DNA of 8,714 nucleotides from Rickettsiaceae bacterium. Its GTDB lineage: Bacteria; Pseudomonadota; Alphaproteobacteria; Rickettsiales; Rickettsiaceae. The position numbers were made by a program, and so were the translations under genes. A model generated the notes under the pieces. It made no database searches. It was not told where the DNA came from and saw nothing but the letters and a program-made list of their open reading frames with translations. The DNA lies in NCBI GenBank assembly GCA_028372485.1, contig JAOMYS010000038.1, forward strand, positions 1-8,714, given 5' to 3'. Below are positions 1 through 6,382 of the stretch, piece by piece; the first letter of the stretch is position 1; each line of letters starts with the position of its first letter.

Positions 1-3
1 AAC

Positions 4-18
4 TCACTTGTGAAGTGA
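4..18. repeat. Short inverted repeat at the left edge
   Basis: TCACTT and AAGTGA flank a GTG loop, giving a 6-base stem with a 3-base loop. A run of A follows on the plus strand, so in that direction it has no terminator tail; on the minus strand the T-run lies before the hairpin, not after. Its role is unknown. Confidence 0.35.
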
Positions 19-64
19 CTGTAAAAAAACACAATACTTTAACAAGCTCATGATTTTTACTCTG

Positions 65-73
65 TTTTTGCGC
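65..73 (+). repeat. Third copy of the intergenic word TTTTTGCGC
   Basis: This copy lies downstream of alaS. It shares CTCTG just upstream with the copy at 6206-6214. Read on the minus strand, its flank (GCGCAAAAA, then CAGAGTA) resembles the flank of the copy at 6292-6300 (GCGCAAAAA, then TAAGTA). The match is short but suggests a common origin for these intergenic pieces. Confidence 0.35.
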
Positions 74-114
74 CCCTTTTCATTAAGTATCTTTTTATAT
101 CATAGTGGCAATGA

Positions 115-2763
115 TCAAATATTCTCTAAACAATAAGATTGTAATTCTGATAATTTGCTAACATTTGATCCACCAGCTTGAGCAAGAGTGGCTTGTCCAC
201 CCCCACTGCCACCTACAAAACCAGAAATCTCTTTTGCAATCTTACCTGCATTATACTTCTGAGATACCTCAAGAGAGGAAGCAACTACTATAGATAATTT
301 AACATCATATTTTGCAACATATATTATCAATAAATCATTGTGATTTTTGGCCAAATTTTCAGCAGAAATTCTCATTACTTTAGGGTCGGTATCGCTATCA
401 AATTCTCTATATAACAACCTAGCACCTGACAATGAAGATGCAGATTTATCTATTTCACTATTAGATAATGCCAACCTACCTAATTGCAACTTCTCTATCT
501 TCTTTTCCAGGTCTTTTTTGTCATTAATAAGCGAATCTATTTTTTGTAATAATTCAGGCTTACTAGTTTTTAAAATATCCATTACATCAGCAAGATATGT
601 TTCATTATCTAAAATTGCCTTAAGCGCAAATTCTCCACATACAGCTTCTATTCTTCTTACACCAGCTGCAATTGCTGCCTCATTGATAATCTTAAATACC
701 CCTATATCACCAGTTCTTGCGACATGAGTACCACCACAAAGTTCAAGTGAATATGGAGAATTAACATTGCTATTAGCCCCTAAAGATACAACACGCACTT
801 CAGAATCATATTTTTCACCAAATAAAGCCATAGCACCAGACTCTATCGCCTTATCAGTAGACATAAGAGCCGTATTTACTTTCGAATTATTCCTGATAAC
901 AAGATTTACTTTCTCTTCAATGAGCTTTATTTCTTCCTTGTTTAAAGCCTTGGGATGGCTAATATCAAAACGCAATTTATCTTTTGCAACAAGAGATCCT
1001 TTCTGAGTGATATGATTACCTAAAACATCTCTAAGAACAGCGTGTAATATATGGGTAGCACTGTGATGTATTTTTAAACACTCCCTATAGCGCTTGTCTA
1101 TGGATAGCTTAATATCATCGTTTACTGATATCACACCTTCTTCAAGCTTACATATATGACCAATTATCTTACCCAAATATTTTTGGGTATCTATTACTCT
1201 TATTTTACCGTGTATTGACTCTACCGTGCCAATATCGCCCACCTGACCACCAGATTCCCCATAGAATGGAGTCTGGTTAGTTATCAAAGTAAATTTTGTA
1301 CCTTGATCAGAAATCTGATCTACAGTATTACCATTCTGAATAAGAGCAACAGCCTTACCTTCTGAAGTATCAAGAGAATACCCAAGAAACTCTGTTGAGC
1401 CAAACTCAGATGCAAGATCAAACCAGATAGAATCCGTCTTTGCCTCACCAGAACCAACCCATGCTTTTCTTGCACGCTCCTTTTGCTCAGACATGTTTTT
1501 ATTAAACCCAGCAATATCAACTTTTATTCCCTTCTTTCGCAAGATATCCTCTGTAAGATCAATAGGAAAACCATAAGTATCATATAATTTGAATGCTACA
1601 TCTCCTGAAAGATTTCCGCCTTTTGCTACATTGAGAGCATTTTCATCAAGAAGCTTCAAGCCTCTATCTAGTGTTGTTTTAAATCTTTCCTCCTCTTGTT
1701 CTAGAATACTAGAGATAAATTCTTCGGCTCTTTTTAACTCTGGAAAAACATCGCCAAATATACTAACTAACTTAGGTAATAATTTATACATTAATGGCTC
1801 TTTACTACCAAGTTGATGAGCATGTCTCATAGCACGCCTCATAATACGGCGTAGAACATATCCCCTCCCCTCATTTGAAGGCATTACACCGTCTGCGATT
1901 AAGAATGAACTAGAACGTAAATGATCTGCAATAATTCTATAAGAAAATAACTCATCACCAGATGCTTTTACTTTTAATATAGACTCAGTATGTTCGATAA
2001 TATCTTGAAACATATCGATATCATAATTATCATGAACATTTTGAATTACAGCAGATACCCTCTCGAGCCCCATGCCAGTATCAACACAAGGCTTCGGAAG
2101 AGCTATGCGCTTATCAGGTGCTACTTGCTCAAATTGCATGAATACTAGATTCCATATTTCAATAAAGCGATCACCATCTTCTTCTGGAGTTCCCGGAAGC
2201 CCTCCTGCAATATGCTCACCATGATCGTAAAACACCTCTGAGCAAGGACCGCAAGGACCCAAATCTCCCATAGACCAAAAATTATCATTTGTAGATATAG
2301 GTATTATTCTATGATCGCCAATCCCTGCAATTTTTTTCCACAATTTAAATGCAACATCGTCATCATGATAGACAGTTACATATAGCTTGTCCTTATCAAG
2401 GCCTAGATTTTTAGTAAGTAAATTCCAAGCATAGTATATAGCCTCTTCCTTGAAGTAATCTCCAAAAGAAAAATTACCAAGCATCTCAAAAAAGGTGTGA
2501 TGCCTTGCCGTATAACCAACATTGTCTAAATCGTTATGTTTACCACCAGCACGCACAGACTTTTGACTAGTAACTGCTTTATTGTAATCTCTAGTTTCTG
2601 TACCAGTAAATACATCTTTAAATTGTACCATACCAGAATTTACAAACATTAAGCTAGGATCATTATGTGGCACTAATGAGCTTGATGGAACATGAGCATG
2701 CCCGTTGTTTTTGAAGTAATCAATAAAGCTAGTTCTAATTTGTTGTGATGTTAAATTTGTCAT
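115..2763 (-). CDS. alaS: Alanyl-tRNA synthetase
   Basis: This cytoplasmic enzyme charges tRNA-Ala with alanine using ATP and hydrolyses mischarged Ser/Gly-tRNA-Ala. At 882 residues it matches the full-length bacterial enzyme (about 875). The class II catalytic core fills roughly residues 1-240: the N-terminus carries SSSLVPHNDPSLMF and QFKDVFTG, then GDLGPCGPCSEVFYDHG near 167-182 and the motif-3 segment DTGMGLERV near 228-236. The tRNA-recognition region follows (about 245-450). The editing domain shows YGESGGQVGD (501-510) and the zinc-type HxxxH (H567, H571) with CGGTH (C676, H680). A charged coiled-coil linker lies near 740-765, and a C-terminal C-Ala/DHHA1-type domain ends with the glycine-rich GGSGGGQATLAQAGG near 851-865. 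The chosen ATG aligns with the usual AlaRS N-terminus; no strong Shine-Dalgarno is visible upstream. No key motif is missing. It is transcribed divergently from the three-gene cassette. The family assignment is essentially certain. Confidence 0.98.
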   Translation of the reverse strand: MTNLTSQQIRTSFIDYFKNNGHAHVPSSSLVPHNDPSLMFVNSGMVQFKDVFTGTETRDYNKAVTSQKSVRAGGKHNDLDNVGYTARHHTFFEMLGNFSFGDYFKEEAIYYAWNLLTKNLGLDKDKLYVTVYHDDDVAFKLWKKIAGIGDHRIIPISTNDNFWSMGDLGPCGPCSEVFYDHGEHIAGGLPGTPEEDGDRFIEIWNLVFMQFEQVAPDKRIALPKPCVDTGMGLERVSAVIQNVHDNYDIDMFQDIIEHTESILKVKASGDELFSYRIIADHLRSSSFLIADGVMPSNEGRGYVLRRIMRRAMRHAHQLGSKEPLMYKLLPKLVSIFGDVFPELKRAEEFISSILEQEEERFKTTLDRGLKLLDENALNVAKGGNLSGDVAFKLYDTYGFPIDLTEDILRKKGIKVDIAGFNKNMSEQKERARKAWVGSGEAKTDSIWFDLASEFGSTEFLGYSLDTSEGKAVALIQNGNTVDQISDQGTKFTLITNQTPFYGESGGQVGDIGTVESIHGKIRVIDTQKYLGKIIGHICKLEEGVISVNDDIKLSIDKRYRECLKIHHSATHILHAVLRDVLGNHITQKGSLVAKDKLRFDISHPKALNKEEIKLIEEKVNLVIRNNSKVNTALMSTDKAIESGAMALFGEKYDSEVRVVSLGANSNVNSPYSLELCGGTHVARTGDIGVFKIINEAAIAAGVRRIEAVCGEFALKAILDNETYLADVMDILKTSKPELLQKIDSLINDKKDLEKKIEKLQLGRLALSNSEIDKSASSLSGARLLYREFDSDTDPKVMRISAENLAKNHNDLLIIYVAKYDVKLSIVVASSLEVSQKYNAGKIAKEISGFVGGSGGGQATLAQAGGSNVSKLSELQSYCLENI

Positions 2764-2799
2764 ACCAGTTGGGTAAAATATGTTATTAGATAGTAGACA

Positions 2800-2828
2800 A
2801 TCCTAGTAAATTTATGACTAAATTACAA
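2800..2828 (-). promoter_or_regulatory. Candidate sigma70-type promoter for alaS
   Basis: Read on the minus strand, TTGTAA (complement of 2823-2828) and TAGGAT (complement of 2800-2805) are separated by 17 bases. Each matches the -35/-10 consensus at 4 of 6 positions. Transcription would begin about 30 bases before the alaS ATG. In DNA this AT-rich such matches arise often by chance, so this is only the best-spaced candidate found by eye. Confidence 0.33.
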
Positions 2829-2870
2829 TGTTAATTTAAAAAGGATTTTACCAATATTTCCCTTACTTCA

Positions 2871-2898
2871 TTTAGATGTACAAGATGTGTAGTATACA
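2871..2898 (+). promoter_or_regulatory. Candidate promoter for the three-gene cassette
   Basis: TTTAGA (2871-2876, 4 of 6 against TTGACA) and TATACA (2893-2898, 4 of 6 or better against TATAAT) are spaced by 16 bases. A start near 2905 would leave a leader of only about 20 bases before the ATG at 2924. No Shine-Dalgarno sequence is visible before that ATG, which fits a very short leader. Chance occurrence cannot be excluded. Confidence 0.3.
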
Positions 2899-2923
2899 CT
2901 GATGTAATACGAATATACCGTCA

Positions 2924-4471
2924 ATGAATAATTCAAGTGTTTCAAAATTAGAATCTCTAGTTAATTTCTGTAATAATAAATTATATAAGAGAAAAGTTAT
3001 AATATTGGTAGGTAAGTTAGGAATTTATATCTCTGCCTTAAAAAAAGACCAAATTCTACGATCTATTTTTATAAAATATACAAATAGAAATAGTAAAAAA
3101 TTGTATCAGCATTTTCTAAATAAATATAAAAAATGGAATATCACTTTTTTAATTGACCATAATAGCTGCAAGTTAAAGCATGAGATGTTACCCATTGTAA
3201 CATCCATTATTGAAAGTAGCCCCGTAGAAAGCTTTATTGATGAAAATTATTCATCTGATGATATAGTTGCACATAATGTTTATGAAATTACCAATCAAAA
3301 TGGTGAAATGTGGAATAGCTGCATAGCATCCATTCCTCTCACCCCCCCTATATCAGATTTACTACAATATGTACTTACTAATTCTTTTAAATACTCTGGT
3401 TCTTATTTTTTATCCTTAGAATTTAATAATATTACCGAGAAATTATTGCAAAAATCTTATGGCACGCAATTCTCCGATTACTTGCAAATATTTGTAACAA
3501 TTACTGAGTCAAGCGGTATAAAACTTATTGCAAAATATAAGCAAAATATAATGAATGATAAGACTATACTGTATCCATCAGACAAGTCGGATATGTATGT
3601 TCAAGGCACTATAGAGCAAGCCATAACAGATCAATTGCTGTTTTATAAAGGTTATATTGAAAAATTAAAATTAAAAGTATGTATTATATCCCTTGCAGAT
3701 AATGCCTTGCAAAAACTTATTTCAGGACTAAAATTTGATGATTGTACTATTGTTTTGTTAGAAAGTGACAATGTGGGTAAAAAAAGAAGCAATAGATTTC
3801 AAGACAATTCTCTAATTAAAAGCTTTAACAATTCTAATGCTCATTTAGCACTCAACAAGTCATTAAGATCCTTGACGCAATTCACTTTTATCAATAATAT
3901 TATTTTTAAACCGATGATTATTCTTTCATTAGGTATTACCCTCACTCTTGCAAACATAAAATATAAGACTTTTCAAGTTCATACAAAAACTACTAACCTC
4001 AATCATAAATACTATGCTCTATCAAAAGAATATAGAAATATGCAGAAGAAATATCCGAACATTGAAAATATTAATGATTTGATAGATCTGTATAATTTAG
4101 AAAACATGATTAACAAACCCGCTGTAACACCACTGAATGATCTTAAAAATTTACTCACATCAACTAGACATCCAAAAGTGGAGCTTTCTGATATCAAATG
4201 GAAAATTGTAGATTCTCAAAATCTATCTTCGCCAGAAAAAAAGGTGAATATCTTAGTTGATTATTTTTATAGATTCAAAGATCTTGAATCGTTAAGCTAT
4301 ATTGAAATAACAAATAGATATGCAAATTACCTAAAATATATTTTTCCAAAGTATGAAATTAATTATATAAAAGTGCCACGTAAAGGTATGCAAAATATTA
4401 ATAAAACAACTATGCCTATACACATAGTGATAAACGGAACGATCAGGGACGGTAATAACAATGATAGATAA
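2924..4471 (+). CDS. Bitopic inner-membrane protein, GspL or PilM-PilN-like architecture
   Basis: I do not recognise this 515-residue protein by name; the call rests on architecture and context. It has no signal peptide. Residues 1 to about 320 form a soluble domain beginning with alternating beta-like strands (KVIILVG, LGIYISAL), as in the actin-like cytoplasmic domain of GspL or PilM. A single membrane segment spans about 326-347 (IIFKPMIILSLGITLTLANI). A heptad-like helix follows (about 350-385), then a C-terminal domain of about 130 residues, as in periplasmic PilN/GspL. In type IV pili and type II secretion such a protein links the cytoplasmic ATPase to the periplasmic PilO/GspM partner. 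The next gene encodes a PilO/GspM-like protein and overlaps this one by 11 bases, which strengthens the reading. The ATG at 2924 lacks a clear ribosome-binding site. A PilM-PilN fusion or a PilO2-type protein of IncI pili are alternatives. Coding status is near certain; the role is moderate inference. Confidence 0.6.
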   Translation: MNNSSVSKLESLVNFCNNKLYKRKVIILVGKLGIYISALKKDQILRSIFIKYTNRNSKKLYQHFLNKYKKWNITFLIDHNSCKLKHEMLPIVTSIIESSPVESFIDENYSSDDIVAHNVYEITNQNGEMWNSCIASIPLTPPISDLLQYVLTNSFKYSGSYFLSLEFNNITEKLLQKSYGTQFSDYLQIFVTITESSGIKLIAKYKQNIMNDKTILYPSDKSDMYVQGTIEQAITDQLLFYKGYIEKLKLKVCIISLADNALQKLISGLKFDDCTIVLLESDNVGKKRSNRFQDNSLIKSFNNSNAHLALNKSLRSLTQFTFINNIIFKPMIILSLGITLTLANIKYKTFQVHTKTTNLNHKYYALSKEYRNMQKKYPNIENINDLIDLYNLENMINKPAVTPLNDLKNLLTSTRHPKVELSDIKWKIVDSQNLSSPEKKVNILVDYFYRFKDLESLSYIEITNRYANYLKYIFPKYEINYIKVPRKGMQNINKTTMPIHIVINGTIRDGNNNDR

Positions 4472-5093
4472 ATTTGTTACCCATATAAAAAATATCATTT
4501 TTTTTAAAATAGTAATTTACGTTCTACTGATAATCAGCTTGTTCACTTTAATCCCTATTTTTCAAGATAGTCTAAATAACGCTTCCTTAAAAAGAGAAAA
4601 ATCAAAAGCTTTTTTACAAAATGCAACCATGAAATTAGAGTCTATTAAAAGCTTTGAAGACCAAATATCAGACATAAACAGGAAATATCAACAGCTTATC
4701 AGAAATTCTTTTCAATCTGGATGTTTTAGTCGTACTGTTCTAATTCACGAGATTGAATCTTTAGCACAAAAATATCATTTATTTGAACCTATTAATTGTA
4801 AAATTTTCCGCACCTTCAATAATGAAAATCTTTTAAGCACAAATGGTAACATAAAGTTACACTACTACGAGCTAGATATAAAATTTAAAGCACCTGACTA
4901 TTACACTATCCTCGGTATTTGCACAGATTTACGTGAATTACTCCCTAAAGGCACAGTTGTTACAAGTACAAATATACATTCAATAGACGCTATTACTCCT
5001 AAAATTGTTAAAAAACTTAATTTATTACATAAACCTGGGTTGCTAGATGTTAAAATGAAAATTCAAATAAGAGAGATGGCATATGAAAAATAA
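4461..5093 (+). CDS. PilO/GspM-like inner-membrane protein
   Basis: This 210-residue protein has a short cytoplasmic N-terminus, one membrane segment (about residues 12-34, rich in Ile/Val/Leu/Phe), a heptad-like helix (about 40-82) and a compact C-terminal domain (about 90-210). That is the PilO/GspM layout. The C-terminal part also resembles PilO in detail: a strand (YYELDIKFKAPD), a helix over LGICTDLRELLPKG, a strand with Thr/Ser (VVTSTNI) and a final strand (LLDVKMKIQIRE), matching the ferredoxin-like fold. PilO pairs with PilN in the periplasm to form the alignment complex. Its ATG lies inside the last codons of the preceding gene, with AGGGACGG at 4445-4452 as ribosome-binding site. 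The following gene starts inside its own 3' end. The two overlaps suggest a single mRNA and fixed stoichiometry. No other pilus gene is in the window, so it may serve a different envelope machine. Coding status is near certain; family is good inference without a profile search. Confidence 0.62.
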   Translation: MIDKFVTHIKNIIFFKIVIYVLLIISLFTLIPIFQDSLNNASLKREKSKAFLQNATMKLESIKSFEDQISDINRKYQQLIRNSFQSGCFSRTVLIHEIESLAQKYHLFEPINCKIFRTFNNENLLSTNGNIKLHYYELDIKFKAPDYYTILGICTDLRELLPKGTVVTSTNIHSIDAITPKIVKKLNLLHKPGLLDVKMKIQIREMAYEK

Positions 5094-6084
5094 TATAGGC
5101 TTATCGTTAGGCGAAACACCGACCTTATTTACGAGTAGAATTATTGAAAATTTGACTCATAACTTAAGCGAATCAACATGTAAATCTGTTGCTAGCTTAT
5201 TAGCTATAGATTATGTAAATCGTTTAAATTCATCCCCTGATTTACTAGAATATATAGAAACTTGTATTAGTCGTTTAAAAAAACATCTTGGATTAAGAAT
5301 AATATTAGATAGTGATTTTACTTCATCCATGCATCTTTTTACTATCGCAATTACACCAGAAAAAGATATAGAGGATAATAACAAAAATCAAACCTTAGAA
5401 GCATCTATAGAATCAACCATAGAACATATCATTTCTTCGTTTTTTAGTGATATTACCCCTATGGAACAAGCAATGGTCAAGTCAATTCTTGAAGAGTTAT
5501 TATCTGGAAAGGATACTAAAGAGATCACAAATTTTATTACCTCAAATCCTAAGCTGTTTTATTCCTTCGTAGTGCAATCAATGAACACACAAAAACATCA
5601 AGAAGAAATAACATTATCTGTTAAGCACAATCTTGAAAATATAATAAATCACTCTAAACAATTAGAAAGAAAAGTTGAAAATATCAAAGATATATCAGGA
5701 AAAGCTATATTAGCTACTTCTATGCTGCTTGTTTCTTCTATAAGTGTTGTAGTCAGCCCTGCTTTACTTCCTTTATTTCTCGTTCCGTCTATTATTACAT
5801 CGGTAAAATATGCACCAAAATTAGGAAATAAGTTAGGTGATATAATATCTCAAGGCTCTGATTCTATTAAGCAAGATACGAAAATACTAAATAAATTACT
5901 GTCGAAAAATATAGTGGTTGGCAAAACAAAAGAAAAAGTACGTTCTGTTAACACAGCTGACCTTCAAAATATAGATTTAGATGGGTTAAATTTGAATCCA
6001 CCTAAAAAAGAAGAAGAAAAGAAAAAGAATATAGAAACGAAATATAAAACTAAAAAAGAAGCATCAAAACACCGACAACTTTAG
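5083..6084 (+). CDS. Hypothetical membrane protein, third gene of the cassette
   Basis: I do not recognise this 333-residue protein. Residues 1-205 are mostly helical and mixed-charge, with a coiled-coil-prone stretch at about 170-205 (KHNLENIINHSKQLERKVENI). A long hydrophobic region spans about 207-241 (containing ATSMLLVSSISVVVSPALLP), long enough for one long helix or a re-entrant hairpin bent at the two prolines. After it come a basic amphipathic segment (about 242-280) and a strongly lysine-rich tail (about 307-330) ending in HRQL. There is no signal peptide, so the large N-terminal part is probably cytoplasmic. The ATG overlaps the 3' end of the PilO-like gene by 11 bases and has a good ribosome-binding site (GAGAG at 5071-5075, seven bases upstream). 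Membership in the same complex as its two neighbours is inferred from coupling only. It does not resemble PilP, GspN or a secretin as far as I can see. Confidence 0.6.
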   Translation: MKNNIGLSLGETPTLFTSRIIENLTHNLSESTCKSVASLLAIDYVNRLNSSPDLLEYIETCISRLKKHLGLRIILDSDFTSSMHLFTIAITPEKDIEDNNKNQTLEASIESTIEHIISSFFSDITPMEQAMVKSILEELLSGKDTKEITNFITSNPKLFYSFVVQSMNTQKHQEEITLSVKHNLENIINHSKQLERKVENIKDISGKAILATSMLLVSSISVVVSPALLPLFLVPSIITSVKYAPKLGNKLGDIISQGSDSIKQDTKILNKLLSKNIVVGKTKEKVRSVNTADLQNIDLDGLNLNPPKKEEEKKKNIETKYKTKKEASKHRQL

Positions 6085-6100
6085 TTAATTTATTATTTCA

Positions 6101-6217
6101 TTAAAAAACTCGCATGCGAGATGACAGTAAGTAATTTGTCTTTCCGTAAGCGACCTCTAAGGGAGCTATAAGGAATCTTATATCGGTAAAATCAACCTCT
6201 GTCTTTTTTTGCGCCAT
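6101..6217 (-). CDS. Possible small ORF or gene remnant, 38 residues
   Basis: On the minus strand an ATG at 6217 opens a 38-codon frame ending in TAA at 6101-6103, only 16 bases from the stop of the convergent cassette gene. It begins MAQKKTEVDFTDIRFLIAPL and ends SSRMRVF. The start is charged and the middle hydrophobic, which looks more protein-like than a typical shadow frame. GAGAG lies a few bases before the ATG. Its 3' end includes the palindrome at 6109-6120, and six T residues follow it. The length is within what chance allows, and I recognise no family. It could be a real small protein, a decayed gene end, or part of a palindromic repeat. Confidence 0.22.
   Translation of the reverse strand: MAQKKTEVDFTDIRFLIAPLEVAYGKTNYLLSSRMRVF
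6109..6120. repeat. Perfect 12-base palindrome
   Basis: CTCGCATGCGAG is self-complementary over all 12 bases and is GC-richer than its surroundings. As RNA it would make a CTCG/CGAG stem with a CATG loop. Read on the minus strand it is followed by six T residues, giving a weak terminator shape in that direction. On the plus strand it is preceded by A and has no T-run after it, so it would not terminate the cassette. Related words occur at 6221-6230 (ACTCTCGCAT) and 8667-8676 (ACTCTCGTAT). Confidence 0.6.
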
Positions 6218-6300
6218 TATACTCTCGCATAGCCACACTTACAACAAATGCAACAGAACCATAAGAATCTTAAAAAAAACATTAGGAATGAGCGCAAAAA
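6206..6300. repeat. Inverted 9-base repeat TTTTTGCGC / GCGCAAAAA
   Basis: TTTTTGCGC at 6206-6214 and its exact complement GCGCAAAAA at 6292-6300 are separated by 77 bases. A third copy lies at 65-73, between alaS and the left edge. I found no copy inside a gene. It could be the edges of a small mobile palindromic element, or a long-range stem in a transcript. The arms are short, so function is uncertain. Confidence 0.4.
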
Positions 6301-6325
6301 TAAGTAGCATTATATAAAAATTAAC

Positions 6326-6344
6326 TAATACTAATTTAGTATTA
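6326..6344. promoter_or_regulatory. 19-base dyad upstream of ralF, possible operator
   Basis: The sequence TAATACTAATTTAGTATTA is a perfect dyad: two 9-base arms around a single central T. It lies 38 bases before the ralF ATG, where an operator overlapping a promoter would sit. The odd-centred symmetry and length are typical of a site for a dimeric helix-turn-helix regulator. It could also form a weak AT-only hairpin in the leader. No regulator gene is present in the window. AT-rich dyads arise by chance more easily than GC-rich ones, but perfect 9-base arms are uncommon. Confidence 0.4.
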
Positions 6345-6382
6345 CTAGTACAAGCAATCTAAAAAAACTATAGGTTAAGCTA

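Larger units (their letters stand above)
6085..6382. other. Structured intergenic spacer upstream of ralF
   Basis: These 298 bases hold no long ORF. They contain a 12-base palindrome (6109-6120), a small dyad TATAAG-gaat-CTTATA (6167-6182), inverted copies of TTTTTGCGC (6206-6214 and 6292-6300), a 19-base dyad (6326-6344), and a minus-strand ORF of 38 codons. No convincing terminator follows the cassette: the palindrome lacks a T-run on the plus strand. No strong ralF promoter was found; TTAGGA (6282-6287) with TAGCAT (6305-6310), 17 bases apart, is a weak candidate. The density of palindromes resembles the rickettsial habit of carrying palindromic repeats between genes, but no known element could be identified by eye. 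Confidence 0.5.

Noticed and set aside
3..53. Plus-strand frame open from the left edge to TGA, 16 codons, which could be the tail of a gene convergent with alaS
   Set aside because: Too short to distinguish from chance and without recognisable residues.
347..727. Plus-strand ORF of 126 codons opposite alaS
   Set aside because: Lies wholly antisense to well-conserved alaS codons; its composition mirrors the reverse complement, and alaS accounts for the sequence.
4012..4197. Minus-strand ORF opposite the GspL-like gene
   Set aside because: Antisense shadow of a long, clearly coding frame with no ribosome-binding site or recognisable product.
6085..6382. CRISPR array or known rickettsial palindromic element in the spacer
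   Set aside because: There are no regularly spaced direct repeats, and the palindromes could not be matched by eye to a known element family.
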